Assembly (NCBI GenBank): GCA_017395045.1
Contig: JAFPWG010000001.1
Span: forward strand, 91,446 to 155,445
Length of the DNA: 64,000 nucleotides
Direction of reading: 5' to 3'
Origin: Bacteroidales bacterium
Lineage (GTDB): Bacteria; Bacteroidota; Bacteroidia; Bacteroidales; UBA932
Shown here: in pieces, positions 21,290-31,006 of the stretch
How positions within the stretch are numbered: the first letter of the stretch is position 1
How the letters are laid out: every line of letters starts with the position of its first letter
Notes under the pieces: generated by a model
The model's database searches: none
Seen by the model: the letters and a program-made list of their open reading frames with translations, nothing else
Told to the model about the DNA's origin: nothing
Translations under genes and position numbers: made by a program

Positions 21290-24200
21290 ATGAAAAAGAC
21301 ACTCGCGCTCCTGGCGCTGATCCTGGCGGTGGCCTGCGGAAGGAATGAAGGAACCAGGACTCTCGGCATCGGGAACTATCCTGGTGATCCCGCCGAGAAC
21401 TTCTCCCCGACTCTCCGGAAGGGGGATGGTTACCGGAACATCGCTTTGCTGCGCGCTGCCAGGCATTCCTCCAGTGCCGACTACAACCAGACGGCGCAGC
21501 TTCTCACCGACGGTTTGGTCGCGGATGGCCCGGCTTTCTGGGTGACGGCCGTCAAGGACGGAGAGGCGGTCACCGGCCCCGAAGCCGGTTTCCTCACCGA
21601 CCTGAACCATGCCGGCATCGTCTGTACCGGTACGGAAGCGGACATCGAACTGGACTTCCACGGGTATGCGCCCGTGGTGGACCGGATGCTCGTCGCCTGC
21701 GGCGGCAACCAGCCGCAGAATACGGTGCTTACGGTGGAGGGGAAGGCTGGAAACGGCGAATGGACGGTCCTGGGTTCCGCCCGTCCCCAGACGGCGGAAA
21801 ACACGCTGATCATCCACAACTGGGAGTTCTCCGTTCCGGTAGCCGGAACGTTCGACGCCTTCCGGCTCCATTTTTCCGGACTTCCCGGATACTTCAACCT
21901 GAATGAGGTCTTCTTCTACAAGGACGATCTCGTCGTGGACGTGATGCCGGGCACCCGTTTTGTCAGCTCGTGGAAGAGCGCTGGTGCGGAGGAAGAATGG
22001 GTTTGCATCGACCTGGGTGAACTTTCCACCTTCGACAAGATGTGTTTTGCCTGGGTTAACGGGCCTGTGAAGGCGACGGTACAGGCATCGAAGGACGGAA
22101 AGGATTGGAGGGATGTCGCCTCATTCGAGGGCGCGGAGCCGGAAATCGGCTTCTCCCGCACGAAAGGTCGTTATGTCCGCCTGTGTCTGTCCGGGACTGA
22201 AAACGGACAGCCGTTCGAACTGAGCGAGTGGGAAGTGTACGGCGAAGGTGGTACCCGGGCGGTTCCGAAACCGGCCCCGGCCCGTGAGGGCGCCCGCCAG
22301 CTGCTTTCCGGCGGCGGCTGGAAACTGCAGCGCGCCCCGCAGGCGGCGAACCCCGGGGAGGAGATATCCGCGGCCGGTTTTGACGATTCGGGCTGGCTGG
22401 TTGCCACCGTCCCGGGTACGGTTCTCGCGACGTATGTGGACAATGGCGCCGTGGACCACCCCAATTTCGGTGCGAACCAGCTTTATATCTCCGATTCGTA
22501 TTTCCGGTCGGATTTCTGGTACCGGAACGTTTTCTCCGCCCATCTGGATACGCCCAGGCAGTTCCTTCACTTCGAGGGGATCAACTACCAGGCGCTCGTG
22601 TACCTGAACGGCCGTTTCCTCGGCGTGATCGACGGTGCCTTCCGGGCAGCGGACTTCGATGTGACGGGGACCCTTCAGGAGGGGGACAACGTCCTTGCCG
22701 TTCAGATCATCCACAATCCGTCATACGGAACGGTGAAGGAGCAGACGGCCTATACGCCGCAGTCGAACGGCGGCGTCCTCGGCGGGGACAATCCCACGAT
22801 GCATGCGACCATCGGCTGGGACTGGATTCCCACAGTCCGGGGGCGGGACATCGGAATCTATGATGATGTGTGGCTTTCCTTTACCGGTCCCGTTACCGTG
22901 GAGGATCCCTTCGTCCGGACGGAACTTCCGCTTCCGGACACGACACAGGCTACGCTATTCGCTCAGGCAGTGCTGGTCAATCACGCCGATGCTCCGGTCT
23001 CCGGCACGCTGGAATGGAAGTTCGGCGACCTGGCAGTTTCCGAACCCGTCGACCTGCAGGCCGGCGAGAAACGCGATGTCGTCTTCGATCCGCAGACCCT
23101 GCAGAACCCCCGCCTGTGGTGGCCCAAGGGCTATGGCGAGCAAAACCTGTATCCCGTGTCCTTCCGCTTCACGGCGGACGGCGTCGTCTCCGATGCCAAG
23201 GAATTCCTGTCCGGCGTGCGCCAGATGGACTTCTCGATGGATTCCTACACGCCACTCCAGGGCTTTACGAATTCCTTCCAGAGCCGGAACGAGCGGCAGC
23301 GCCTGAGCCTGTTCGTGAACGGCCGCCGCTTCATCGGCTTCGGCGGTAACTGGGGTTTCCCGGAGCATCTGCTGAATTACCGCACCCGCGAATTCGATGC
23401 GGCGGTGAAGTACCATGCCGACATGAATTTTACGATGATTCGCAACTGGGTGGGCATGACGGGCCAGCGCGCTTTCTACGAGGCGTGCGACCGCCACGGC
23501 ATCCTCATCTGGCAGGATTTCTGGCTGGCGAATCCCTGGGACGGCCCCGACCCGCTGGATCCGGACCGCTTCAACGCGGTCGCGGAGGAATATGTACGCC
23601 GGATCCGCAACCATCCTTCCATCGGTCTGTATGTGGGCAGGAACGAAGGGTATCCGCCGGAGGCCATCGATACTTTCCTGCAGGAAATGATTGTCCGGGA
23701 GCATCCCGGCATGTGCTACATCCCGCATTCCGCGACGGACGGCGTGAGCGGAGGAGGTCCGTACAACGCTTTGAAGCCGTCGGATTACTTCCATGTCCGG
23801 GGACGCGACAAGTTCCACAGTGAGATGGGAATGCCTGCCGTGATGAATTACGAGAACATGGTGCGGGCGATGGGCGAAGACGCCCTGGAGCCCGTGAATA
23901 CGGTCGCACACCCCAACCCGATGTACGGCCTGCATGACTACACCCTGGGACGCCTCGCCAACAGCGCCCAGCAGGCGGAGAGCTTCAACGAGCTCCTGGC
24001 CCGGGCCTTCGGGGAGCCTGCCGACGCGAAGCGATTCGCGGAGCTGGCCCAGTGGATCAACTATGACGGCTACCGGGCGATGTTCGAATCCCGCGGAGAA
24101 TACCGGCGTGGCCTGCTCCTGTGGATGAGCCATCCGGCCTGGCCTTCGATGGTCTGGCAGACGTATGACTACTACTTCGAGCCGACGGGCGCCTATTTCG

Positions 24201-24805
24201 GCTGCAAGAAGGCCTGCGAGCCCCTCCATATCCAGCTGAACCTGCTCACCCGCCAGGTGGAAGTGGTGAACTACCACGCCGGCAACCGCGCCGGCCTGAC
24301 GGCGAAAGTGTCGGTGCTTGACATGGAAGGCAAGGTCCTGGACGGATTTACCGGACAGCTTGACCTCCCGGAGGACAGCACGGCCGTCATCGGGGCCCTG
24401 CCGGTTCCGGAGGACGTGACGCCGGTCTATTACGTGCAGCTGGAGCTCTCCGATGCGGCCGGATATCCGCTGTCGACGAACTTCTACGTCCAGGGGAAGG
24501 AGGAAGGCAACCTCCAGGCCCTGAACCAGTTGGGCAAGGCTTCCGTGAAGGTTTCCTTCTCCGGGAACGGTCCCTGGAAGGCCACTTTGACCAACAGCGG
24601 GAACGTTCCGGCCCTGATGCTGCGCCTGAAGCTGGTGTCAAAGTCCACGGGTGAAATGGTCCTGCCCGTCATCTATTCCGACAATTATTTCTCGCTGATG
24701 CCGGGAGATTCCCGGGAGATTGCGATCGAAGCTGCTCCGGAAGACCTGGGCGGCAAGGCCGGTCTCGAAATCTCCGGTTTCAACCTGGAGGGCCGGGCGA
24801 TGTAG
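21290..24805 (+). CDS. GH2 beta-mannosidase-like enzyme with F5/8 type C domain, lipoprotein
   Basis: 1171 residues. Lipobox LAVAC at about residue 16 indicates a lipid anchor. Residues about 40-320 include discoidin-like (F5/8 type C, CBM32-like) sequence: NIALLRAARHSS, ICTGTEADIELDF-like core and ETSEWEVYG-like end. The GH2 part follows: sugar-binding domain (GWKLQRAP, WYRNVFSA), Ig-like domain and TIM barrel. Glu786 in VGRNEG is the likely acid/base and Glu845 in FHSEMGMP the likely nucleophile. The closest known activities for this barrel type are beta-mannosidase and exo-beta-glucosaminidase; beta-mannosidase fits the locus. It should release mannose from oligosaccharide ends. Confidence 0.85.
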   Translation: MKKTLALLALILAVACGRNEGTRTLGIGNYPGDPAENFSPTLRKGDGYRNIALLRAARHSSSADYNQTAQLLTDGLVADGPAFWVTAVKDGEAVTGPEAGFLTDLNHAGIVCTGTEADIELDFHGYAPVVDRMLVACGGNQPQNTVLTVEGKAGNGEWTVLGSARPQTAENTLIIHNWEFSVPVAGTFDAFRLHFSGLPGYFNLNEVFFYKDDLVVDVMPGTRFVSSWKSAGAEEEWVCIDLGELSTFDKMCFAWVNGPVKATVQASKDGKDWRDVASFEGAEPEIGFSRTKGRYVRLCLSGTENGQPFELSEWEVYGEGGTRAVPKPAPAREGARQLLSGGGWKLQRAPQAANPGEEISAAGFDDSGWLVATVPGTVLATYVDNGAVDHPNFGANQLYISDSYFRSDFWYRNVFSAHLDTPRQFLHFEGINYQALVYLNGRFLGVIDGAFRAADFDVTGTLQEGDNVLAVQIIHNPSYGTVKEQTAYTPQSNGGVLGGDNPTMHATIGWDWIPTVRGRDIGIYDDVWLSFTGPVTVEDPFVRTELPLPDTTQATLFAQAVLVNHADAPVSGTLEWKFGDLAVSEPVDLQAGEKRDVVFDPQTLQNPRLWWPKGYGEQNLYPVSFRFTADGVVSDAKEFLSGVRQMDFSMDSYTPLQGFTNSFQSRNERQRLSLFVNGRRFIGFGGNWGFPEHLLNYRTREFDAAVKYHADMNFTMIRNWVGMTGQRAFYEACDRHGILIWQDFWLANPWDGPDPLDPDRFNAVAEEYVRRIRNHPSIGLYVGRNEGYPPEAIDTFLQEMIVREHPGMCYIPHSATDGVSGGGPYNALKPSDYFHVRGRDKFHSEMGMPAVMNYENMVRAMGEDALEPVNTVAHPNPMYGLHDYTLGRLANSAQQAESFNELLARAFGEPADAKRFAELAQWINYDGYRAMFESRGEYRRGLLLWMSHPAWPSMVWQTYDYYFEPTGAYFGCKKACEPLHIQLNLLTRQVEVVNYHAGNRAGLTAKVSVLDMEGKVLDGFTGQLDLPEDSTAVIGALPVPEDVTPVYYVQLELSDAAGYPLSTNFYVQGKEEGNLQALNQLGKASVKVSFSGNGPWKATLTNSGNVPALMLRLKLVSKSTGEMVLPVIYSDNYFSLMPGDSREIAIEAAPEDLGGKAGLEISGFNLEGRAM

Positions 24806-24825
24806 GTGTGTTCGGGAAAAATGAT

Positions 24826-24849
24826 TATCTTTATGCGGACAAACCGCAT
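24826..24849 (+). promoter_or_regulatory. possible internal promoter and short inverted repeat before the last PUL gene
   Basis: TATCTTTA (24826-24833) resembles the -7 element but no TTTG box lies at the right distance. It runs into an inverted repeat ATGCGG/CCGCAT (24833-24838 and 24844-24849). It could give partial independent expression of the esterase. Confidence 0.3.
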
Positions 24850-24855
24850 GAAACG

Positions 24856-26301
24856 ATGAAACGAATCCTCTTTTTCCTGGCGCTGCTGCTGCCTGTGATG
24901 CTCAGTGCCGAAGACCTCCGGGTCGCGCACGTCTTTTCCGACCATATGGTACTCCAGCGGGAGTCCCTTGTCCCGGTCTGGGGCTGGGGTGAACCCGGGA
25001 AGACCGTGACCGTACAGCCTTCCTGGTATAAAGGCAAAACTGCGAGCGTGAAGGTTGCGAAAGACGGCACCTGGCGCCTGGACATCGAAACGGGCGAAGC
25101 CGGCGGCCCGCACTCCCTGATGGTCAAGTCCGGAAAACAGTCCGTCACGCTGGCGGACATCCTTTTCGGCGAAGTGTGGATATGCGCCGGACAGTCCAAC
25201 ATGGAGATGCCCGTTTCCGGCTTCGGGTTCCAGGAGGTCGAGGGAGCGCGCGACGCCATCATCAAGGCGGCCACCTATGCCGGCAAAGTCCGCGTCTTTG
25301 ATATCAAGACGCCCAAATGCACCGAGCCGATAGATGACGTGGACGCTACGTGGAAACGGGCTTCCGCGGCATCCTGCGCGGGAACTTCCGCTGTGGGATG
25401 GTTCTTCGCCACGGCGCTGGCCGACAATCTGGATGTCCCCGTGGGCATTATCGTAAACCCTTGGGGCGGCAGCCGGATCGAACCGTGGATGACGCAGGAA
25501 GCGATTGACGCAGCCGGGATTACGGCGGAAGAGCGGGCGGCCATCGACGCCATCGAGGAGAAGCCTGACCGCTGGCCCGAAACCCCGGAGCTCATCTGGA
25601 ACGGCCGCATGGCCCCCATCGCGGGCTATGGCGCCCGGGGCTTCCTCTGGTATCAGGGGTGCTCCAACATCGGCCAGGAATGCTACGACAAGCTCCAGAC
25701 ATCGATGGTGAAGCTGTGGCGCGACAGCTGGGGGAGGGAAGACATGCCGTTCATCTTCGCGCTCCTGGCTCCCTATGAGCACGGCGATGCGAACGGCCGC
25801 TGGCGCCCGCATTTCCTGGAAGTCCAGCTCCGCAGCCTGAAGACCATCCCTTACAGTTATGCCGTCTGCACCGAAACCATCGGCAACCGGGCCACGGTCC
25901 ATCCTGCGCAGAAGAAGGAAGTGGGTGACATGATGGCTCTCCGCGCCCTCCAGTCCGTCTATGGACAGAACCTGGGTTTCGACATCGAACTCCCGGAACT
26001 GAAGAGCGTCGAATATCTGGAGGACGGCCGTGCCAAGGTAACCCTCACGCACGTATGGTCCAATCTCCAGTCCATTTCCGCACGGAGGATCGTCGGATTT
26101 GAACTGGCCGGCGAGGACCGGGTGTTCCACCTGGCCGAGGCCAAGGTTGACTGGGACGGCGGTACCATCTATGTCCATTGTGACGAAGTCCCCAAGCCCG
26201 TTGCCGTCCGGTATGCCTTCCGTAACTGGATGGGAGCCAACCTGGAGAAGACGATGGGCATCCCCGTCCCGCCTTTCCGCAGCGACGATTGGAATCTCTG
26301 A
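24856..26301 (+). CDS. SGNH/SASA-type (sialate O-acetylesterase-like) carbohydrate acetylesterase
   Basis: 481 residues from ATG 24856, chosen because it gives a signal peptide (MKRILFFLALLLPVMLSA); an ATG at 24808 would add 16 non-signal residues. The N-terminal beta domain contains VFSDHMVLQR, typical of this family. The catalytic domain has GQSNMEMP with Ser114 as nucleophile and TVHPAQK with His349 as catalytic histidine. The family is usually named sialate O-acetylesterase, but many PUL members remove acetyl groups from plant hemicellulose. Here acetyl-mannan is the likely substrate (inference). It ends before a bidirectional terminator-like hairpin. Confidence 0.88.
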   Translation: MKRILFFLALLLPVMLSAEDLRVAHVFSDHMVLQRESLVPVWGWGEPGKTVTVQPSWYKGKTASVKVAKDGTWRLDIETGEAGGPHSLMVKSGKQSVTLADILFGEVWICAGQSNMEMPVSGFGFQEVEGARDAIIKAATYAGKVRVFDIKTPKCTEPIDDVDATWKRASAASCAGTSAVGWFFATALADNLDVPVGIIVNPWGGSRIEPWMTQEAIDAAGITAEERAAIDAIEEKPDRWPETPELIWNGRMAPIAGYGARGFLWYQGCSNIGQECYDKLQTSMVKLWRDSWGREDMPFIFALLAPYEHGDANGRWRPHFLEVQLRSLKTIPYSYAVCTETIGNRATVHPAQKKEVGDMMALRALQSVYGQNLGFDIELPELKSVEYLEDGRAKVTLTHVWSNLQSISARRIVGFELAGEDRVFHLAEAKVDWDGGTIYVHCDEVPKPVAVRYAFRNWMGANLEKTMGIPVPPFRSDDWNL

Positions 26302-26340
26302 TACGAGGGTAACACGCTGACTGCCAGCGGAGTAAATGAA

Positions 26341-26368
26341 GAGAGGTGCACCAGCCGGTGCACCTCTC
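26341..26368. terminator. hairpin between convergent genes
   Basis: A perfect 12-bp stem (26341-26352 with 26357-26368) with a 4-base loop sits between the PUL esterase (+) and the purine permease (-). It is followed by an AT-rich but not pure T stretch, so it may work as a weak bidirectional terminator. Confidence 0.65.
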
Positions 26369-26396
26369 ACTTATTATTATGCTGTTTATCAGCCGT

Positions 26397-27716
26397 TTAT
26401 ATGAAGATATACTTGCAGATGAACAGCGCAGCGAGGACCCACATCGTGGGGGAGATCTTCTTGAACTTGCCTGCGCAGGCGTTCAGGAGCACGTAGGAGA
26501 TCACGCCGAGGAGGATACCGTCGGAGATGGAATAGGCAACGGGCATCATCAGCACGGTGATGAACGCCGGAATGCTCTCGGAGTAGTCCTCCCAGTCGAC
26601 CTTTGCGACCGGGGCCATCATCATCACGCCGACAATCACGAGGGCGGGAGCGGTGGCGGCGCCGGGGATGGCGAGGAAGACCGGGGAGAAGAGGAGCGCC
26701 AGGGCGAAAAGGATCGCGACCGTGAAGGCCGTCAGGCCGGTACGTCCGCCTTCGCCCACGCCGGAAGCGCTCTCGACGTAGGTCGTGGTGGTGGAGGTAC
26801 CCAGGCAGGCGCCGCAGACGGTGGCGATGGAGTCGGCCATGAACATCTTGTCGATGCCGTCCACATTGCCCTTCTCATCCACCATGCCGGCTTTCTGGGA
26901 GACCCCGATGATGGTTCCCATCGTGTCGAACATGTCAATGAACAGGAAGGTGAAGACGACGGCGAGCATGTCCCAGCTCAGGATCTGGCCCCACTCGAAT
27001 TTGACGAAGATGGGCGCGACGCTGTCCGGGAGGGAGACGACGCCGGAGAACTGCGTCAGGGCTGCACCGGATGCGGGATCCTTGATGAACAGGCCGATGA
27101 TCGCGGTCACGAGGATACCGATCAGGATGCTTCCCTTGACCTTCAGGATGACGAGGGCGCCGGTGATGACGATGCCGATGATGCCCAGGAGGGCGGCCCC
27201 GTGCGTGATGTCACCGAGGGAAACCAGGGTGGAGTCGTTGTTCGCGATGATGCCGGCGTTCTGCAGGCCGATGAAGGCGATGAACAGGCCGATGCCCGCA
27301 CCGATGGCGTGCTTGAGCGAGAGCGGAATCGCGTTCAGGATCCAGGAACGAACCTTCGTGAGGGTGAGGATGATGAACAGGAGACCCTCCAGGAACACGG
27401 CCGTCAGGGCGAACTGCCAGGAGTGTCCCATGGTCAGACACACCGTGAACACGAAGAAGGCGTTCAGGCCCATGCCCGGGGCGAGGGCGAACGGCTTCTT
27501 GGCGTAGAGCGCCATCACCAGCGTACCGATAAGAGCCGCAAGCGCGGTGGCGGTAAAGACCGCACCCTTGGGCATGTCCAGGGCGCTGAAGATGCTCGGG
27601 TTGACGGCCAGGATGTAGGCCATCGTCAGGAACGTGGTGATGCCCGCGACAATCTCTGTCCGGACGCTGTGCTTTTCGGAATCGAATCCGAAAGCCTTGC
27701 CGAGGAACTTGCTCAT
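26397..27716 (-). CDS. NCS2/AzgA-type purine (adenine/guanine/hypoxanthine) permease
   Basis: 439 residues, highly hydrophobic, with about 12-14 membrane segments. The N-terminus (SEKHSVRTEIVAGITTFLTMAYILAVNP) and FTFLFIDMFDTMGTIIGV are hallmarks of the AzgA branch of nucleobase:cation symporters, as is STTTTYVESASGVGEGGRTGL. It imports purine bases across the inner membrane. It is the last gene of a three-gene minus-strand operon, 10 bp after the Tsx-like gene, and together the set gives outer- and inner-membrane routes for nucleobases and nucleosides. Which purine is preferred cannot be told from sequence. Confidence 0.9.
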   Translation of the reverse strand: MSKFLGKAFGFDSEKHSVRTEIVAGITTFLTMAYILAVNPSIFSALDMPKGAVFTATALAALIGTLVMALYAKKPFALAPGMGLNAFFVFTVCLTMGHSWQFALTAVFLEGLLFIILTLTKVRSWILNAIPLSLKHAIGAGIGLFIAFIGLQNAGIIANNDSTLVSLGDITHGAALLGIIGIVITGALVILKVKGSILIGILVTAIIGLFIKDPASGAALTQFSGVVSLPDSVAPIFVKFEWGQILSWDMLAVVFTFLFIDMFDTMGTIIGVSQKAGMVDEKGNVDGIDKMFMADSIATVCGACLGTSTTTTYVESASGVGEGGRTGLTAFTVAILFALALLFSPVFLAIPGAATAPALVIVGVMMMAPVAKVDWEDYSESIPAFITVLMMPVAYSISDGILLGVISYVLLNACAGKFKKISPTMWVLAALFICKYIFI

Positions 27717-27726
27717 GGCTCAGGAA

Positions 27727-28449
27727 TCAGAAGACCCACTTGGTACCCAGGCAGGGACGGGCGTAGAATCCGTCATAGCCGGCGAAGTTCATGGACAGTT
27801 CCACCTCGGTGCCGATGTGCAGGTTCGGGACGCCGAAATGCTGGCCGATGTTGTACCAAAGCTGGGGCTCGGAGATGAAGACGAACTTCTGGGCGCGGGT
27901 CGCACCTTCCATGAAGTTCACGACATTCTCACCCCAGATATCGGCAAAGCCGCTGAAACGGAGACCCTGTACGCCGAACAGGTCCTGCATTCCCCAGACG
28001 AAGGTGAACTGGAGGGGAATGTCGCTGGTTGCACCGGCGCTGAAGGTCTTGTAGAGGAGCTTGAAATTGAAGGTGTTGCTGAAATCGGAGTTGTGGAGGA
28101 AATAGTCGATGCCGAAGAGGAAGTTCTGGTTTACGCCCACGAGACCGTTGTACTCCACCTGCAGGCTGAGGGGGGCCAGTGCGCTGTTCTGCCAGAAATT
28201 CAGGCAACGGGCGATTTCCATGTAGCTTCCGCTGGGAGCCTGGTTCACGCCGTCGACCTTGGCATTGTAGTCATAGTCGATGAAGAAGAAAGTGTTTCCC
28301 CAATTGTCATTGTAGAAACCCTCGAGGGTGGTGGTGAAATGACCGCGGTTCTTTCCGAAGTCGTAGAACGTCTGTAAGTTGGTCTGCGCATGGACGGTTG
28401 CGCCCAGCGCAAGGGCTGCGACGGCAGCGACGATGAGTTTTTTGGACAT
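27727..28449 (-). CDS. DUF5020/Tsx-like outer-membrane nucleoside channel
   Basis: 240 residues with a signal peptide (ending GATVHAQ) and alternating beta-barrel-type sequence that ends in Phe (LGTKWVF), as outer-membrane barrels do. Motifs NLQTFYDFGK, FYNDNWGNTFFFIDYDY and EPQLWYNIGQHFGVPNLHIGTEVE resemble DUF5020 proteins, which are related to the Tsx nucleoside channel. Its position between a uracil permease and a purine permease supports a role in nucleoside or base entry through the outer membrane. The pairing of porin and inner-membrane permeases is the main functional evidence. Confidence 0.85.
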   Translation of the reverse strand: MSKKLIVAAVAALALGATVHAQTNLQTFYDFGKNRGHFTTTLEGFYNDNWGNTFFFIDYDYNAKVDGVNQAPSGSYMEIARCLNFWQNSALAPLSLQVEYNGLVGVNQNFLFGIDYFLHNSDFSNTFNFKLLYKTFSAGATSDIPLQFTFVWGMQDLFGVQGLRFSGFADIWGENVVNFMEGATRAQKFVFISEPQLWYNIGQHFGVPNLHIGTEVELSMNFAGYDGFYARPCLGTKWVF

Positions 28450-28469
28450 ATAAAGCGGTTTAGGAAGAA

Positions 28470-29837
28470 TTATTCGGAGGACTTGTCCTTGCGGAGCGAC
28501 GGGTTGATCTCGAAATCGACGGCCTTGTCACCCTTCGGGTTCTTGCCGAACTCGTAGTCCTTGCCCGGCAGGATGGCGTTCAGGAGAATGCCCACGAGGG
28601 CGGCGACGGCGAGGCCGGACAGGGAGGTGAAGCCCAGGGAGATGCTGTCGTTCGCACCGTACTTGATGCCGATGGCGAGCACGAGGATGAGGGCGGCGAT
28701 CAGGACGTTCCGGGAGGAGGTGAAATCGACCTGGTTGTCCACGATGTTACGGACACCCACGGCGGAGATCATGCCGTACAGGACCAGGGAGACGCCGCCG
28801 ATGGTCGCGGCCGGCATCGCGCTGATGAGGGCGGAGAACTTCGGGCAGAAGGACAGGATGATGGCGAAGCAGGCGGCGATGCGGATCACGCAGGGATCGA
28901 AGACCTTGGTGAGGTTCAGCACGCCGGTATTCTCGCCGTAGGTGGTGTTCGCCGGGGCGCCGAACAGGGAGGCCAGGGCGGTGGCGAGACCGTCGCCCAT
29001 CAGGGTGCGGTGCAGGCCCGGATCTTCGAGATAGTTGATGCCCACGGTGGAGGAAATGGCGCACATGTCGCCGATATGCTCGATCATCGTCGCCAGGGAA
29101 ATGGGGAGGATGGCGATGATGGCGGAAACCACGAGACCCCAGTTCGGATTCTGGAACACGTGGAAGGCAGTGTTCTCCCAGTGGAACGGAACGCCGATCC
29201 AGGCGGCTTCCTTCACGGCGGAGAAGTCACAGAGGCCGAAGCAGGCGGCCACGATGTAGGAACCCAGCACGCCCAGCAGGATGGGGATGATCTTGATCAT
29301 GCCCTTGCCCCAGATGTTGCACACGACGATGATCGCGATGGCCAGCAGGGCGATCCACCAGTTCTGGGTGCAGTTCTGGATGGCCGACCCGGAGAGGGTG
29401 AGGCCGATGGCGATGATGATCGGACCCGTCACGATGGGCGGGAAGAACCGCATCACCTTCTTCGCGCCGAAGGCCGCGAACAGGCCGGCGAGCACGAAAT
29501 AAAAAAGGCCTGCACAGAAGACTCCGATGCAGGCGTAAGGAAGGGACTGGGCGACGGAAAGGCCTTGCGCTTCTCCCATGGCGACGACGGCCGCGTAGCC
29601 GCCCAGGAAAGCGAAGGACGAGCCGAGGAACGCCGGGACCCGCATCTTGGTCAGGAGGTGGAACAGGAGGGTGCCGAGACCTGCGAAAAGCAGGGTGGCG
29701 GACATGGAGAGGCCGGTGATGACCGGGACCAGGACCGTGGCTCCGAACATGGCGAACATGTGCTGGAGACCGAGGGTAAGCATCTTGCCGCCTCCGAGGG
29801 TGCGGGCGTCGTAGATGGCTTGCTGTTGTTTTGTCAT
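28470..29837 (-). CDS. uraA: uracil permease (UraA-type, NCS2)
   Basis: 455 residues from the ATG at 29837; a longer in-frame extension upstream is excluded because the likely promoter lies inside it (29892-29924). The sequence has 12-14 hydrophobic segments, GLQHMFAMFGATVLVPV near the N-terminus, and the central SLATMIEHIGDMCAISS followed by GDGLATALASLFGAPANTTYGENTGV, typical of UraA with the substrate-binding Glu in MIEHIGD. It imports uracil with protons. First gene of the uraA, Tsx-like, AzgA-like operon. Confidence 0.92.
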   Translation of the reverse strand: MTKQQQAIYDARTLGGGKMLTLGLQHMFAMFGATVLVPVITGLSMSATLLFAGLGTLLFHLLTKMRVPAFLGSSFAFLGGYAAVVAMGEAQGLSVAQSLPYACIGVFCAGLFYFVLAGLFAAFGAKKVMRFFPPIVTGPIIIAIGLTLSGSAIQNCTQNWWIALLAIAIIVVCNIWGKGMIKIIPILLGVLGSYIVAACFGLCDFSAVKEAAWIGVPFHWENTAFHVFQNPNWGLVVSAIIAILPISLATMIEHIGDMCAISSTVGINYLEDPGLHRTLMGDGLATALASLFGAPANTTYGENTGVLNLTKVFDPCVIRIAACFAIILSFCPKFSALISAMPAATIGGVSLVLYGMISAVGVRNIVDNQVDFTSSRNVLIAALILVLAIGIKYGANDSISLGFTSLSGLAVAALVGILLNAILPGKDYEFGKNPKGDKAVDFEINPSLRKDKSSE

Positions 29838-29891
29838 TATGGTTGAGGTTTTAAGAGGTTTTCTTCCCTGTGTGGTCCTCAAATGACCATA

Positions 29892-29924
29892 TAAAGATAA
29901 CACAAAAACCCTTTTCCCTCCAAA
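29892..29924 (-). promoter_or_regulatory. uraA operon promoter
   Basis: Read on the minus strand: TTTG (29924-29921), 21 bp, then TATCTTTA (29899-29892). The -7 box ends in A instead of G. The leader to the uraA ATG is about 50 nt. Confidence 0.55.
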
Positions 29925-30015
29925 ACAAGTTTTCCACAGGGCCTTGTTAAAAACGGCTCGTAGGTGACTGTTTGAAACTTTTTTCCTTGATTCGTGCACA
30001 TATTCGTAGCCATAT

Positions 30016-30045
30016 GTTGGAATAACGAGAAAAATGTTATCTTTG
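30016..30045 (+). promoter_or_regulatory. arginine operon promoter
   Basis: GTTG (30016-30019), 18 bp and TATCTTTG (30038-30045) lie 22 bp before the ATG at 30068. The -7 box is perfect; the upstream box differs in one base. Confidence 0.65.
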
Positions 30046-30067
30046 TACAAGATAAACAAGATTGCCG

Positions 30068-30982
30068 ATGGAACTACACGTCATCAACGAAACCTCCCGG
30101 CTCCGGGAAGTCGTCCTGGGCCTGCCCCAGTCCAACGGTCCCGTCCCCACGCTGTCGGAGACCTTCGACAGCAAGTCCTACGAGTCCGTGCTGCACGGGG
30201 TATATCCCTCTGACAAGGACATCGTCGCCGAGATGGGCGCCTTCGAGGCTGTCCTCCGCAAATATGGCGTGACGGTGTATCGTCCGAACCTGGTGGAAGG
30301 ATGCAACCAGGTGTTCGCCCGCGACGTGGGTTTCGTTATCGAAGACAAGATCATCGTCTCCAACATCATCCCCGACCGTCAGGAAGAGATCGACGCCTAC
30401 GGGGACATATACCGGCAGATCCATTACAAGTACATCTACAACCTCCCCGAGACCGTCCACGTGGAAGGCGGCGACGTGGTCCTGTGGAACGACATCATCT
30501 TCCTGGGACAGTATGATTTCCGGGACTATCCGTCGGTAAAGACGGCCCGCACGAACCGCCTGGCCCTCGATTACCTGAAAATGATCTTCCCGCAGAAGAC
30601 CATCATCCCCCTGAACCTCCGGAAAAGCGATACGGACCCTTACGAGGGCATCCTGCACCTGGACTGCACCTTCATGCCGGTGGGCCGGAACAGGGCCATC
30701 ATCTACAAGCCCGGTTTCATCAATCCGCGTGATGCGGACCACCTGGTGGAGATGTTCGGTCCGGAGAACGTATTCGAACTCACCCGTGAGGAAATGTACT
30801 GGATGAACTCCAACGTATTCTCCATCTCGGAGGACGTCGTGGTTACCGAAGAGCACTTCACACGTCTCAATGACCACTTGAGGAACGTGTGGGGAATGAC
30901 CGTGGAGACGGTCCCGTACCGGGAAATCTCCAAGATGGGCGGCCTGCTGCGCTGCTCCACCCTTCCCCTGAGAAGAGACTGA
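30068..30982 (+). CDS. arginine-deiminase-like enzyme (amidinotransferase/deiminase superfamily)
   Basis: 304 residues, no signal peptide. The pentein-fold family is seen from FARDVGFVIEDKIIVSN, Glu133 in VHVEGGDVVLWND, His197 in LHLDCTFMPVG and catalytic Cys296 in GGLLRCSTLPL, which sits near the C-terminus as in deiminases. Classical arginine deiminase has about 400 residues, so this is a shorter relative; amidinotransferase or another guanidine-modifying activity is possible. The downstream ornithine carbamoyltransferase and carbamate kinase make arginine to citrulline and ammonia the best inference. The ATG at 30068 is used; the nearby TTG at 30062 is less likely. Confidence 0.8.
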   Translation: MELHVINETSRLREVVLGLPQSNGPVPTLSETFDSKSYESVLHGVYPSDKDIVAEMGAFEAVLRKYGVTVYRPNLVEGCNQVFARDVGFVIEDKIIVSNIIPDRQEEIDAYGDIYRQIHYKYIYNLPETVHVEGGDVVLWNDIIFLGQYDFRDYPSVKTARTNRLALDYLKMIFPQKTIIPLNLRKSDTDPYEGILHLDCTFMPVGRNRAIIYKPGFINPRDADHLVEMFGPENVFELTREEMYWMNSNVFSISEDVVVTEEHFTRLNDHLRNVWGMTVETVPYREISKMGGLLRCSTLPLRRD

Positions 30983-31006
30983 CAATAATTAACCATAACA
31001 CTGACT

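Noticed and set aside
26346-29846. Plus-strand frames opposite the nucleobase permeases
   Set aside because: Low-complexity Asp/Glu/His/Gly-rich translations that mirror hydrophobic membrane segments of the real minus-strand genes.
29838-30059. N-terminal extension of the uracil permease
   Set aside because: The extra residues are not family-like, and a probable promoter lies within this stretch.
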